A stretch of DNA of 64,000 bases from Sutcliffiella horikoshii. GTDB lineage: Bacteria > Bacillota > Bacilli > Bacillales > Bacillaceae_I. Location: the NCBI RefSeq assembly GCF_002157855.1, contig NZ_CP020880.1, forward strand, positions 1,116,001 through 1,180,000, read 5' to 3'. The position numbers and the translations under genes were made by a program. Positions within the stretch are counted from its first letter, which is position 1. Each line of letters starts with the position of its first letter. The notes beneath the pieces were generated by a model. The model saw only the letters and a list, made by a program, of their open reading frames with translations, had not been told where the DNA came from and made no database searches. Shown here piece after piece: positions 52,013-60,428 of this stretch.

Positions 52013-52105
52013 TAACACTAGGGGAGTCAATAGTGACTGAGATGGAAAGAGTAATTTCCAGACCCTTTGAACCTGATCTAGTTTGTACTAGCGTAGGGAA
52101 GTGGA
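52013..52105 (+). ncRNA. TPP riboswitch 2 (tenI-thiOSGFDE)
   Basis: AACACTAGGGGAGTC, GACTGAGATGG, ACCCTTTGAACCTGATCTAG, TACTAGCGTAGGGAAGTGG: the complete thi-box. A strong terminator follows. Confidence 0.96.
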
Positions 52106-52146
52106 AATGTTCTATCACTGTTGGCTTTACATACCACATATAGATG

Positions 52147-52181
52147 AAAACCCACTCTTTACGTTAAAGAGTGGGTTTTTT
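52147..52181 (+). terminator. terminator of TPP riboswitch 2
   Basis: AAAACCCACTCTTTA and TAAAGAGTGGGTTTT around CGT, then TT: perfect 15-bp stem. Confidence 0.9.
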
Positions 52182-52282
52182 GTATTTTATAATGTTGCAT
52201 TAGAATCCCCTGGTGATTTTAGTGCAAGGTGTGAGACTCCTGAGGGAGATAGCGGTAGGTTGAGACCCAACAGGCAAAGCGA

Positions 52283-52498
52283 GGCCACTGAAAAACCTAG
52301 TAACCTATCTTTTGGATAATTTATAGCTGTTGATTGGAGCAATAGGTTAAGACTCCTACGGGGGAGTAGCGACAATGTTGAGACCCCACAGGGCGTAGCC
52401 CGAGGAGGCTCAAGGTCGCCCCGTGGAAAGCGAAGCCGTTTGCGGAAATTAACAGCGGTGTCTTATAAAATCTAACTTCAAAGACTTTTTCAATGGCC
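52283..52498 (+). mobile_element. 216-bp MITE-like unit inserted in SRE9
   Basis: Second copy of the unit at 13816-14032. Terminal repeats GGCCACTGAAAAA and TTTTTCAATGGCC (one mismatch). Internal SRE and shoulders are nearly identical to the first copy, differing at roughly ten positions. The target loop sequence differs from that of the first copy. Confidence 0.7.
52326..52456 (+). repeat. SRE10, structured repeat inside the second inserted unit
   Basis: Bounded by GCTGTTGATT and AATTAACAGC; stems ACGGGG/CCCCGT and TTGAG/CTCAA, apical GGGCGTAGCCC as in SRE3. Confidence 0.84.
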
Positions 52499-52610
52499 AC
52501 GGCAAAGCCGAGGAGGCTCAAGCACCGCCCCTAGGAAAGCGAACACCTGGAACGGAAATCAACAGGAGTTTGACGGATTTTTAAGATTTTTTAAAAAAGG
52601 GTGAGGATCT

Positions 52611-53225
52611 TTGCAATTACATCTTATTACAGATGGTAAAAAAACAAAGGAAGAGCTTGTTGCCATCTTGAGTGAAGTTCATGAGTCAGTGGATTTCATC
52701 CATGTAAGAGAAAAACATCGAAGTGCACAGGAAGTCTTTGAACTGGTAGATGAACTGATAAGATCTGGGGTCCAGCCAGGGAAAGTCATTATAAACGACC
52801 GTGTCGATGTTGCCCATGTGCTTCATGTCGGAGGCGTACAAGTGGCCTATCACAGTCTTGGAGTTTCAGAGATTCGCAGAAATTTTCCCGAATTAAGGAT
52901 CGGTAAGTCGGTACATAGTTACGAAGAGGCCATACAGGCAGAAATAGATGGGGCTGATTTTATTCTATTTGGCCATATTTATTCGACCTCTTCCAAGGAG
53001 GGGTTGGTACCTAAAGGTCTGATGGAATTAAAAAAGTTAACTAAATCCTTGAAGGTACCCGTCATTGCCATAGGCGGAATAAGTCCTGACAAACTTCAGG
53101 AGTTAAGAGCTTCTGGAGCGGCAGGGATCGCGGTCATGTCCGGAATCATGGATGCAAAAGATAATGTTCGTGCAGCGAAAGCCTTTCAAGCAGCATTGCT
53201 TGCCGAAAAGGAGGAGATTGGATGA
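52611..53225 (+). CDS. tenI: thiazole tautomerase TenI
   Basis: A 204-residue TIM barrel related to ThiE that aromatises the thiazole tautomer made by ThiG. Contains DFIHVREKHRSAQEVFELVD and FGHIYSTSSKEG, with GIAVMSGIMDA near the end. Start TTG 52611 with GTGAGG upstream. It opens the thiazole operon and its 3' end overlaps thiO by 4 nt. ThiE itself is encoded at the operon's end, so this copy is the tautomerase. Confidence 0.9.
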   Translation: MQLHLITDGKKTKEELVAILSEVHESVDFIHVREKHRSAQEVFELVDELIRSGVQPGKVIINDRVDVAHVLHVGGVQVAYHSLGVSEIRRNFPELRIGKSVHSYEEAIQAEIDGADFILFGHIYSTSSKEGLVPKGLMELKKLTKSLKVPVIAIGGISPDKLQELRASGAAGIAVMSGIMDAKDNVRAAKAFQAALLAEKEEIG

Positions 53226-54352
53226 ATAAAATCTATGACGTAATTATTATCGGTGGTGGTGTCAACGGCTGTTCCATTGCGTACTATCTTGCCGGTGAAG
53301 GAAGAAGTGTATTGCTTTTGGAAAGGGAAAAGTTGGCGGGTAAGGCATCGAGTGCAGCTGCCGGCATGCTTGGAGCACAAGTGGAAGTGACGGAAGAAGG
53401 AGCACTTTTTGATATCGCCAAGGAAAGTAGGGCGATGTTTCCCTCTCTTCAATACGAATTGAAAGAGCACTCGGGAATCGACATAGAACTTGTGCAGAAA
53501 GGAATGCTGAAGCTTGCCATGAATGAGGAAGAGGCACGGCATCTAAAAAGCACGATAGACTTTCAACAGAAGTTAGGGGAACGGGCAGAGTGGCTTGCCC
53601 CAGAACAAGTAAAGAAAAGGGAGGGGCAATTATCGGATGCACTGGTAGGGGCTATGGATATTCCAATGGATGGGCATGTGAACCCAGAACGCCTTACTCA
53701 TGCATTTGCAAAATCGGCAGTCAATCTTGGAGCGGAAGTGAAAGAGTATGTAGAGGTGTACTCGCTACTGATGGATGGGAGTAACGTTAAAGGTGTCGAA
53801 ACTAGCAACGGAACGTTTCATGGAGAAAATGTAGTCGTTGCTGCAGGAGCCTGGAGTAAAAGGGTGCTTGGGGAGTGCGGCGTGACAGTTCCCGCATATC
53901 CGGTAAAAGGGGAGTGCTTCTCTGTCATCACAGACCGCCCATTGCTCGCAAGTACTATTTTTACAGAAAGCTGTTATCTTGTTCCGAAAAGTGGAAACAG
54001 GCTGGTTATCGGAGCCACGATGATCCCTGATACTTTTTCCGAGAATGTTACGGTAGGTGGGCTTTTTCAGTTAATGGGGGAAGCTGCCAGAGTGCTTCCG
54101 GCTTTGAAGAGTGCTACATTTGAGAGGTCTTGGTCAGGTATACGCCCGCAAACGGGGGATAGTCTTCCTTATCTGGGGCAGCATCCGAAATATAAGAATC
54201 TTGTCATCGCTACTGGACATTATCGAAATGGAATCCTACTATCCCCTATCACAGGAAAACATGTAACAAAAATGATTCATGGTGAGCCCATGCCTGTTTA
54301 TATAGAAGCATTCAAGTTAGATAGATTAAAAGAATATGCAAGGGGTGAGTAG
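53222..54352 (+). CDS. thiO: glycine oxidase ThiO
   Basis: A 376-residue FAD-dependent DAAO-type enzyme that oxidises glycine to iminoglyoxylate (dehydroglycine) for thiazole synthesis. Rossmann motif IIIGGGVNGCSIAYYLAGEG at the N-terminus; SWSGIRPQTGDSLPYLG and GHYRNGILLSP at the C-terminus. ATGA overlap with tenI. Confidence 0.93.
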   Translation: MNKIYDVIIIGGGVNGCSIAYYLAGEGRSVLLLEREKLAGKASSAAAGMLGAQVEVTEEGALFDIAKESRAMFPSLQYELKEHSGIDIELVQKGMLKLAMNEEEARHLKSTIDFQQKLGERAEWLAPEQVKKREGQLSDALVGAMDIPMDGHVNPERLTHAFAKSAVNLGAEVKEYVEVYSLLMDGSNVKGVETSNGTFHGENVVVAAGAWSKRVLGECGVTVPAYPVKGECFSVITDRPLLASTIFTESCYLVPKSGNRLVIGATMIPDTFSENVTVGGLFQLMGEAARVLPALKSATFERSWSGIRPQTGDSLPYLGQHPKYKNLVIATGHYRNGILLSPITGKHVTKMIHGEPMPVYIEAFKLDRLKEYARGE

Positions 54353-54353
54353 T

Positions 54354-54557
54354 TTGAAACTAATCATTAATGGTGACCCTATTGAAATTCCAGATTCAGT
54401 GAAGACCGTATCTGAACTGTTAGAGCATTTTCAACTGGATCAGAAGGTAGTCATAGTGGAAAAGAACAAAGAGATTCTGCAAAAGGAACATCATGTGGCA
54501 GAGAACGTGCAAGATGGAGATCAATTCGAATTAGTACATTTCGTAGGAGGCGGTTAA
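54354..54557 (+). CDS. thiS: sulfur carrier protein ThiS
   Basis: A 67-residue ubiquitin-like carrier; ends in VGGG, the last Gly pair being adenylated by ThiF and thiocarboxylated. I chose TTG 54354, 1 nt after the thiO stop, with AGGGGTGAG upstream; an ATG at 54336 lies inside thiO and would add six residues. Confidence 0.88.
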   Translation: MKLIINGDPIEIPDSVKTVSELLEHFQLDQKVVIVEKNKEILQKEHHVAENVQDGDQFELVHFVGGG

Positions 54558-54558
54558 T

Positions 54559-55326
54559 ATGTTAAAAGTTGGTTCATATTCATTTAATTCCAGGTTGTTG
54601 TTAGGAACAGGGAAGTACCCAGACTTTGATATTCAAAAGCAGGCGGTGGATGTTTCAGAATCGGAAATCCTGACATTCGCTGTTAGAAGAATGAACATCT
54701 TTGAAGCAAGTCAGCCAAACTTTCTGGAAAAATTAGATTTGGAGAAATACACATTGTTACCGAACACAGCAGGTGCTAAAACGGCCGAAGAAGCTGTAAG
54801 AATTGCTAAGCTTGCGAAGGCTTCAGGGCTTTGCGATATGATTAAGGTGGAAGTAATTGGTTGTTGGAAAACACTATTGCCAGATCCGGTCGAAACGTTG
54901 AAGGCAACGGAAGAACTTTTAAAAGAAGGATTTACGGTGCTCCCTTATACTTCAGATGATGTAGTGCTTGCTAGAAAACTAGAAGAGCTTGGAGCCCACG
55001 CCATCATGCCAGGTGCCTCCCCAATCGGTTCCGGACAAGGAATCATTAACGAATTAAATTTAGGCTTTATTATTGAACAGTCCAATGTACCGGTTATCGT
55101 GGATGCAGGAATCGGTTCACCAGCAGATGCTGCGAAGGCGATGGAATTGGGAGCAGATGGAGTGCTATTGAATACGGCTGTTTCAGCAGCAAAAGATCCC
55201 GTGAAAATGGCAGAGGCTATGAAACTTGCAATTGAAGCTGGGCGTCTCGGTTATGAGGCTGGAAGAATGGAAAAGAAACGTTATGCGACAGCCAGCAGCC
55301 CAAGTGAAGGAATGAGTGTGGGATAA
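54559..55326 (+). CDS. thiG: thiazole synthase ThiG
   Basis: A 255-residue TIM barrel that condenses DXP, dehydroglycine and ThiS-COSH into the thiazole phosphate. Schiff-base Lys region MIKVEVIG, phosphate loops [12 protein letters not shown] and [20 protein letters not shown] are intact. It starts 1 nt after thiS. Confidence 0.95.
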   Translation: MLKVGSYSFNSRLLLGTGKYPDFDIQKQAVDVSESEILTFAVRRMNIFEASQPNFLEKLDLEKYTLLPNTAGAKTAEEAVRIAKLAKASGLCDMIKVEVIGCWKTLLPDPVETLKATEELLKEGFTVLPYTSDDVVLARKLEELGAHAIMPGASPIGSGQGIINELNLGFIIEQSNVPVIVDAGIGSPADAAKAMELGADGVLLNTAVSAAKDPVKMAEAMKLAIEAGRLGYEAGRMEKKRYATASSPSEGMSVG

Positions 55327-56354
55327 TGGATCGATATTCACGTCAAACTCTTTTCGCACCGATTGGAGTGGACGGTCAAAAAACCATCGGTGAGAAACAC
55401 GTGTTGCTCATCGGTGCTGGGGCATTGGGCACGGGAAATGCAGAGGCGCTGGTAAGAGCTGGAGTAGGAAAGATCACGATCATAGACAGGGATTATGTGG
55501 AGTGGAGCAACCTTCAACGTCAACAGCTTTATTGCGAAAAGGATGCACGTGAAAAGCTGCCAAAAGCGGTGGCAGCTAAGGATCGGCTACACCTGATCAA
55601 TTCGGAAGTGGAAATAAATGCACATATTGCCGATGTAACGGCAGATATGTTGGATGCGCTAGTGAAAAAAGAGAAGTTCGACCTATTGCTTGATGCAACC
55701 GATAACTTTGATATCCGCATGATTATGAATGATATAAGTCAAAAGCATAGTGTTCCTTGGATATATGGAGCATGTGTGGGGAGCTATGGTATTTCCTTTA
55801 CGGTTTTTCCAGGCGAAAGCCCCTGCTTGCAGTGTTTGTTAAAAACCGTACCACTGGGAGGAGCAACCTGCGATACGGTCGGAATCATTGCCCCAGCTGT
55901 GGGGATGGTGGTCGCCCATCAAGTTACAGATGCGTTGAAAATCCTTTCTGGGAACGGAAGGGAGTGCAATCGCAAGCTCGTTTCCTTTGACATGTGGAAG
56001 GGGCAGTATGTCTCCTTAAATGTAGCGGGATTGAAGAACCCCGAGTGTTTAAGTTGTGGAGAAAATAAGACGTATCCATATCTGTCTTTTGAAAACCAGA
56101 CGAAAACGGCAGTCTTATGCGGAAGGGATTCTGTGCAGATAAGGCCGGTGGAAACAATGTCAGGAGGAAGAGATTTGGGGGTTCTTAAGGAGCTTTTAAT
56201 AACTCAGGGAATAAACGTGGAATCTAACCCTTACTTGATGTCCTTTCAAGTTGAAGGAAATCGTTTGGTAGCTTTCCAAGACGGTAGAGTGCTAGTTCAT
56301 GGAACAAAAGATATTGCTAGAGCGAAAACTTTGTATCACCAATATTTAGGATAA
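55326..56354 (+). CDS. thiF: ThiS adenylyltransferase ThiF
   Basis: A 342-residue E1-like enzyme. ATP-binding VLLIGAGALGTGNAEALVRA, zinc ligands in CLQC and CLSC, and the Cys loop GATCDTVG are visible. An extra C-terminal ~80 residues after the zinc site reads like a ThiS/MoaD-like or rhodanese-like appendage, as in MoeB-type relatives; identity unclear. Overlaps thiG by 1 nt (TAATG). Confidence 0.93.
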   Translation: MDRYSRQTLFAPIGVDGQKTIGEKHVLLIGAGALGTGNAEALVRAGVGKITIIDRDYVEWSNLQRQQLYCEKDAREKLPKAVAAKDRLHLINSEVEINAHIADVTADMLDALVKKEKFDLLLDATDNFDIRMIMNDISQKHSVPWIYGACVGSYGISFTVFPGESPCLQCLLKTVPLGGATCDTVGIIAPAVGMVVAHQVTDALKILSGNGRECNRKLVSFDMWKGQYVSLNVAGLKNPECLSCGENKTYPYLSFENQTKTAVLCGRDSVQIRPVETMSGGRDLGVLKELLITQGINVESNPYLMSFQVEGNRLVAFQDGRVLVHGTKDIARAKTLYHQYLG

Positions 56355-56369
56355 GGGACTGAGAAACCT

Positions 56370-57173
56370 ATGGTAGCAAAAGTATTAACAATTGCAGGTT
56401 CCGATAGTGGCGGAGGGGCCGGCATCCAGGCAGATATTAAAACGTTCCAGGAGCTGGATGTGTATGGGATGTCTGCCATCACAGCCTTAACCGCCCAAAA
56501 CACATTAGGGGTTCAAAGCGTCTATCCGATCCCCGTTGACATGGTATTGGAACAATTGCATTCCATTGCAATAGATTTAAGCCCTGATGCGTTAAAGACT
56601 GGAATGCTTTTCAGCGGGGTCATCATAGAATCGGTAGCTGACAAGATCAAAGAATATGGCTGGGGAAATGTAGTGGTGGATCCTGTAATGATAGCAAAAG
56701 GCGGGGCAAGACTTTTGCAGAAGGATGCCATCAAAGCTATCCGCGAAAAACTCTTACCACTTGCGACTGTAACTACGCCGAATATTCCTGAAGCAGAGGT
56801 GCTGACGGAAATGAACTTGGATACAATGAACAGGAGGAAGGAAGCGGCCCGAATGCTTCATAAACTTGGAGCCTCTCATGTAGTCATCAAAGGCGGACAT
56901 GGGGAAGGGGACGAGTTAGTTGACCTTGTTTATGATGGCAGTAGCTTTTTGGAGTTGAAAAGCAAGCGCGTTGACACAACACATACCCATGGAACAGGCT
57001 GTACGTTCGCTGCGGCTATTGCGGCTGGACTTGCTAAGGGGTGTACAGCAGAGGATGCCATCGTGACGGCTAAACGATTTATTCATCTTGCCATTGAGGT
57101 AGAGCTTGGTATTGGAAGTGGTCATGGCCCTACCAATCATTGGGCATACCGAAAAGCAGGTGTTGGGGTATGA
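56370..57173 (+). CDS. thiD: hydroxymethylpyrimidine/phosphomethylpyrimidine kinase ThiD
   Basis: A 267-residue ribokinase-fold enzyme phosphorylating HMP to HMP-P and HMP-PP. N-terminal TIAGSDSGGGAGIQADIKTF and C-terminal anion-hole/base motif THGTGCTFAAAIAAGLA. The stop overlaps the thiE start (ATGA). Confidence 0.95.
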   Translation: MVAKVLTIAGSDSGGGAGIQADIKTFQELDVYGMSAITALTAQNTLGVQSVYPIPVDMVLEQLHSIAIDLSPDALKTGMLFSGVIIESVADKIKEYGWGNVVVDPVMIAKGGARLLQKDAIKAIREKLLPLATVTTPNIPEAEVLTEMNLDTMNRRKEAARMLHKLGASHVVIKGGHGEGDELVDLVYDGSSFLELKSKRVDTTHTHGTGCTFAAAIAAGLAKGCTAEDAIVTAKRFIHLAIEVELGIGSGHGPTNHWAYRKAGVGV

Positions 57174-57817
57174 AGAGGGAGTGGCTGAACCTATATTTTG
57201 TGATGGGGAGTACTGATTGTGATGGTCGCGATCCTAGGGTTGTGCTGCAGGAAGCAATCAATGGAGGTGTAAGTTTTTTTCAGTTTCGTGAAAAAGGGCG
57301 TGGTGCCAAGGTAGGGATGGAAAAAAAGAAGCTTGCACGGGAGCTTAAGGAAATCTGTAAGAGGCATGATATCCCATTTATTGTGAATGATGACATTGAA
57401 TTAGCTTTGGAGGTTGAAGCAGATGGTGTGCATATTGGGCAGGAAGATACACCTTTTTCAATGGTAGCGGAACGTCTAACACCTGAGATGATTATCGGTG
57501 TATCATGTCACACGGTGGAAGAGGCTGCAGCGGCTGTGGATGATGGGGCAGATTACATTGGAGTAGGTCCCATGTACTTTACTACGACCAAAAAAGACAT
57601 CAGGGAAGTAAAGGGGCCGGAGGTAATCAGGGAGATTAGGCATGCTGGATTGACGGTTCCGATTGTAGGAATTGGCGGCATCGATGCGGGAAACGCTTTG
57701 GATGTGTTAGAGGCTGGAGCAGATGGAGTTGCGGTGATTTCTGCCATCTCAAAAGCGGTATCGGCTTTTGAAGCAGCGGAAGAGTTTTGTCGTATTCACA
57801 ACATTGTCACAAAATAA
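57170..57817 (+). CDS. thiE: thiamine phosphate synthase ThiE
   Basis: A 215-residue TIM barrel joining HMP-PP and thiazole phosphate. Signature QFREKGRG, HIGQEDTPF, GPMYFTTTKKD and VAVISAISKA. Start ATG 57170 in the ATGA overlap; the frame upstream lies in thiD. Last gene of the operon. thiC is not in the window, so HMP may come from TenA/YkoEDC or from elsewhere. Confidence 0.93.
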   Translation: MKREWLNLYFVMGSTDCDGRDPRVVLQEAINGGVSFFQFREKGRGAKVGMEKKKLARELKEICKRHDIPFIVNDDIELALEVEADGVHIGQEDTPFSMVAERLTPEMIIGVSCHTVEEAAAAVDDGADYIGVGPMYFTTTKKDIREVKGPEVIREIRHAGLTVPIVGIGGIDAGNALDVLEAGADGVAVISAISKAVSAFEAAEEFCRIHNIVTK

Positions 57818-57883
57818 TCACTAATTCTTCCAATTAATGATATAATAAAATCACCATTTACTTTATAACATGTTTGCATTTAT

Positions 57884-57919
57884 TCCCCTGCTCTTAAATT
57901 AGAGTGGGGGTTTTTTTTT
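57884..57919 (+). terminator. intrinsic terminator of thi operon
   Basis: CCCCTGCTCT and AGAGTGGGG around TAAATT, followed by T9. Confidence 0.88.
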
Positions 57920-57982
57920 GATCAAAATGCAACGCCATCAAAAAAGAGCCTGCCGCACAAAAGCAGCAAGCTCCAAAATTTA

Positions 57983-59215
57983 TTATTTTACAACCGCTGC
58001 TTCTTCCTTCTTCATATCAATAGAGGGTCCGAAAAACTCGTATCTGATATTTTCCTCACCGACTCCAAGTTTTCCAAGCATCGAGATAACGTACTTCATG
58101 AATGGAACAGGTCCACACACATAATACAGAGCGTCTTTATCGATGTTTAATGCCTTTAACATGTTTTCTGTGATGAAACCTTGTTCATGAAAAGCTCCTA
58201 ATCTTACATCCTCATCTGATGGATTTTCATAAACAAATAATTTTTTCCCATTCTCCATTATTTCAATGGTTTCTCTGACTTCATCTTTAAATGCATGTAC
58301 AGAGCCATTTCTCGCAGCATGAATAAAAGTGGTTGGTCTTGCCGGTTGTTCTTTGGCAATGGTCTTTAACATACTTAGCATTGGTGTGATTCCAACTCCA
58401 CCGCTTATTAGGTAAACAGATGTGCCTAGATTTGTTTCAAGAATGAAGTCCCCAGCTGGTGCCGTCACCTCCACTGTATTTCCTGTTTCCACATTGTCAT
58501 GAAGATAATTCGAAACAGCCCCGTTAGGATTCCCAATTTCTTTTTTGACAGAAATTCTAAAATATTCCCCATTTGATGCATCTGACAAACTATACTGACG
58601 GTTAAATAAATTCGTTTCTCCTGGAATAGAAAGTCTAATAGTAATGTATTGTCCCGGAGTGAAAGAAGGTACAGCAGCACCGTCGGAAGGCTTCAAATAG
58701 AAGGAAGTAATAAGATCGCTTTCCTCGACTTTTTCCACCACTTCAAAGTTTTTGAAATCTTCCCAGCCGCCCGTTTGTTGAGCTGATGCCTCGTACATTT
58801 CTTTCTCAACAGTAATGAAGACATCTGCAATTACACCGTATGCTTCTCCCCATGCTTCAATAATTTCATCTGTTGCTGCATCTCCGAGAACAGCCTTAAT
58901 TGCTTCAAGTAAATGTTCCCCGACTATCGGATAATGCTCCGGTTTAACGGCTAAACTTCTATGTTTGTGGGCGATCTGTTTTACAGCAGGCAAAAGGACT
59001 TCCAACTGATCGATGTAAGTAGCTGCTGCATATATCGTGTTTGCTAAGGCAGTTTGCTGACGACCTTTCTTTTGATTGGCATGATTAAAAATATTTAATA
59101 ACTCTGGATGATTGGTAAATAAAGTTTTATAGAAATGAGTAGTAAATTCCTCACCTTTTACGGCTAAGACTGGAGCAGTTGATTTAACAATTTGTATAGT
59201 ATTTGAGCTAAGCAT
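57983..59215 (-). CDS. hmp: flavohaemoprotein, NO dioxygenase Hmp
   Basis: A 410-residue nitric oxide dioxygenase. Globin domain 1-140 with proximal His in AHKHRSLAVKPEHY; FAD-binding domain about 150-260 with NRQYSLSDASNGEYF; NAD-binding domain with LISGGVGITPMLSML and YVCGPVPFMKYV. It detoxifies NO to nitrate with O2 and NAD(P)H. Two NsrR-type palindromes lie upstream. The Shine-Dalgarno (GGGAAGC) is only moderate. Confidence 0.95.
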   Translation of the reverse strand: MLSSNTIQIVKSTAPVLAVKGEEFTTHFYKTLFTNHPELLNIFNHANQKKGRQQTALANTIYAAATYIDQLEVLLPAVKQIAHKHRSLAVKPEHYPIVGEHLLEAIKAVLGDAATDEIIEAWGEAYGVIADVFITVEKEMYEASAQQTGGWEDFKNFEVVEKVEESDLITSFYLKPSDGAAVPSFTPGQYITIRLSIPGETNLFNRQYSLSDASNGEYFRISVKKEIGNPNGAVSNYLHDNVETGNTVEVTAPAGDFILETNLGTSVYLISGGVGITPMLSMLKTIAKEQPARPTTFIHAARNGSVHAFKDEVRETIEIMENGKKLFVYENPSDEDVRLGAFHEQGFITENMLKALNIDKDALYYVCGPVPFMKYVISMLGKLGVGEENIRYEFFGPSIDMKKEEAAVVK

Positions 59216-59237
59216 CGAAATGCTTCCCTATTAAAAA

Positions 59238-59260
59238 AAGATATATTTTAAATACATCTT
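59238..59260 (-). promoter_or_regulatory. NsrR box 1 upstream of hmp
   Basis: On the minus strand AAGATGTATTTAAAATATATCTT; its core differs from the B. subtilis NsrR consensus ATRTATYTTAAATATAT at one position. Confidence 0.75.
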
Positions 59261-59285
59261 TATTATAAAGGAAGGATTAGATTAA

Positions 59286-59307
59286 AGTAATATATAAAAT
59301 ACATCTT
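59286..59307 (-). promoter_or_regulatory. NsrR box 2 upstream of hmp
   Basis: On the minus strand AAGATGTATTTTATATATTACT, a second, less symmetrical copy about 47 bp upstream of box 1, likely covering the promoter. Confidence 0.6.
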
Positions 59308-59385
59308 TAACAAATTAGTCACAAGTTAGGCTTAGCTCAGGATTTGACTTCATATCATTTCCTCAATAATAGAATAAAAACCAAA

Positions 59386-59413
59386 ACAAAAAGGCTCCCA
59401 TTGCTGGGAGCCC
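59386..59413 (-). terminator. intrinsic terminator of cold-shock gene
   Basis: GGCTCCCA and TGGGAGCC around GCAA on the minus strand, then TTTTTGTTTTGG. Confidence 0.85.
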
Positions 59414-59432
59414 TTATATGCTGTGCTATAAA

Positions 59433-59633
59433 TTATGCTTTGTTAACGTTAGCAGCTTGGTCGCCACGGTTACCTTGAACGATTTCAAATGTAACAGATT
59501 GACCTTCTTCTAAAGATTTGAAACCTTCGCCTTGGATCGCTGAGAAGTGAACGAATACGTCGTCTCCGTCTTGGCGCTCGATGAATCCGAAACCTTTTTC
59601 TGCGTTAAACCATTTTACTGTACCTTGTAACAT
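59433..59633 (-). CDS. cold-shock protein (CspB/C/D type)
   Basis: A 66-residue single CSD protein, an RNA chaperone. RNP1 (KGFGFI) and RNP2 (VFVHF) are intact. Start ATG 59633 with AGGAGGT upstream; the open frame continues to 59696 but this is untranslated leader. Which of the Bacillus csp paralogues it is cannot be told. Confidence 0.95.
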   Translation of the reverse strand: MLQGTVKWFNAEKGFGFIERQDGDDVFVHFSAIQGEGFKSLEEGQSVTFEIVQGNRGDQAANVNKA

Positions 59634-59919
59634 GTTGTTACCTCCTAGTGTGCTTGCCACACAATGTATTACTATTCTTGCTCTTAAAAATATCAAGGCG
59701 AAAGTTAAATCTTAACTTTGAATCCTTACATACCGAACAAAAATAATTCTACTTAAGAATAACAGTTTCACCCAAAAATAGCAAGGGGAGAACACAAATA
59801 CACTAAACTGTGTGGAGCTTCGTTGTAGAAGGGGAAATTCCTTTGCGGGTCTGTCCCCTCTCTTTTAATTTAATAAATGTAACATGAATGAAATATTTCA
59901 ATTATTGTAATTTTGGTGA

Positions 59920-59949
59920 TTGACAAGTGCTTGTCCGCGGTGGTAAGTT
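59920..59949 (+). promoter_or_regulatory. promoter and palindrome of the bmr leader
   Basis: TTGACA (59920-59925) overlaps the perfect palindrome GACAAGTGCTTGTC (59922-59935), which could bind a repressor over the -35. The -10 is weak (TAAGTT, 18-bp spacing). Confidence 0.45.
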
Positions 59950-60005
59950 TAAAAAGTGGAAATTATATGAAACTAATTCAAATTATGAAGGAAAGGGAGG
60001 GTTCG

Positions 60006-60107
60006 ATGATGATTAAATTAATGACAACTGAAACTGTAGTTCGTAAATCCATCAATTTAATAAATATCGTGACCTGTCCTGAAAGAAATTCGGTTATTGT
60101 TTACTAA
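60006..60107 (+). CDS. leader peptide, 33 aa, upstream of bmrCD
   Basis: ATG preceded by GGGAGGG. The product (MMIKLMTTET..., 33 residues) is followed 55 nt later by a terminator. GTGACCTGT within it (60069-60077, codons 22-24) is perfectly complementary to the 5' arm of that terminator. In B. subtilis the leader peptide BmrB controls bmrCD by ribosome-mediated attenuation; this frame stands in the same place. Homology to BmrB cannot be judged by eye. Confidence 0.6.
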   Translation: MMIKLMTTETVVRKSINLINIVTCPERNSVIVY

Positions 60108-60162
60108 TCGAATTATCTATTCCTTTCAACGTATAGACGTATAAGGATTTCTTTGTGGGAAA

Positions 60163-60199
60163 CACAGGTCACCATCAGGGCGTGACGTGTGCTTTTTTT
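60163..60199 (+). terminator. attenuator terminator 1 in bmr leader
   Basis: CACAGGTCAC (60163-60172) and GTGACGTGTG (60182-60191), one mismatch, followed by CTTTTTTT. The 5' arm competes with the leader-ORF strand 60069-60077. Confidence 0.78.
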
Positions 60200-60206
60200 A
60201 TGGAGA

Positions 60207-60255
60207 AAAAAGGTGGCATACCGAGGATCGTTCGGTATGCCACCTTTTTGTTTTG
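60207..60255 (+). terminator. strong terminator 2 in bmr leader
   Basis: AAAAAGGTGGCATACCG (60207-60223) and CGGTATGCCACCTTTTT (60233-60249) form a perfect 17-bp stem with a 9-nt loop, then GTTTTG. Any transcript from the 59920 promoter must pass both terminators to reach bmrC. Confidence 0.85.
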
Positions 60256-60330
60256 AAAAGTTTCTATAATTTTCCAAAAACCGAAACAATGGAAGTCTCA
60301 ACGCTTCCATATAAACAGGAGGAATACAAT

Positions 60331-60387
60331 ATGGGAAATGTTTATGTTCGTTTAATGATGTACAAAGTGGCTTCAGATGGAGGGTAG
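60331..60387 (+). CDS. second short leader ORF, 18 aa
   Basis: ATG with AGGAGG at ideal spacing starts an 18-codon frame (MGNVYVRLMMYKVASDGG) ending 41 bp before bmrC. It is either a second leader peptide or a translation-coupling device. Short and unverified. Confidence 0.45.
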   Translation: MGNVYVRLMMYKVASDGG

Positions 60388-60428
60388 CAAGAAACTTGAA
60401 TTCAGCATAGAAGGGAGAGTTTTTCATT

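Larger units (their letters stand above)
52213..52565 (+). repeat. SRE9, structured repeat interrupted by a 216-bp insertion
   Basis: Left half 52213-52282 (5' end decayed), right half 52499-52565 ending AACGGAAATCAAC. The split is at the apical loop; GGCAAAGC-GAGG occurs on both sides (52273-52284 and 52501-52513). It lies in the leader of the thi operon, after the riboswitch terminator and before tenI. Confidence 0.72.

Noticed and set aside
59913-60107. 64-codon open frame covering the bmr leader
   Set aside because: Its start lies at the -35 box of the leader promoter; the 33-aa frame at 60006 has the ribosome binding site and is the better reading.
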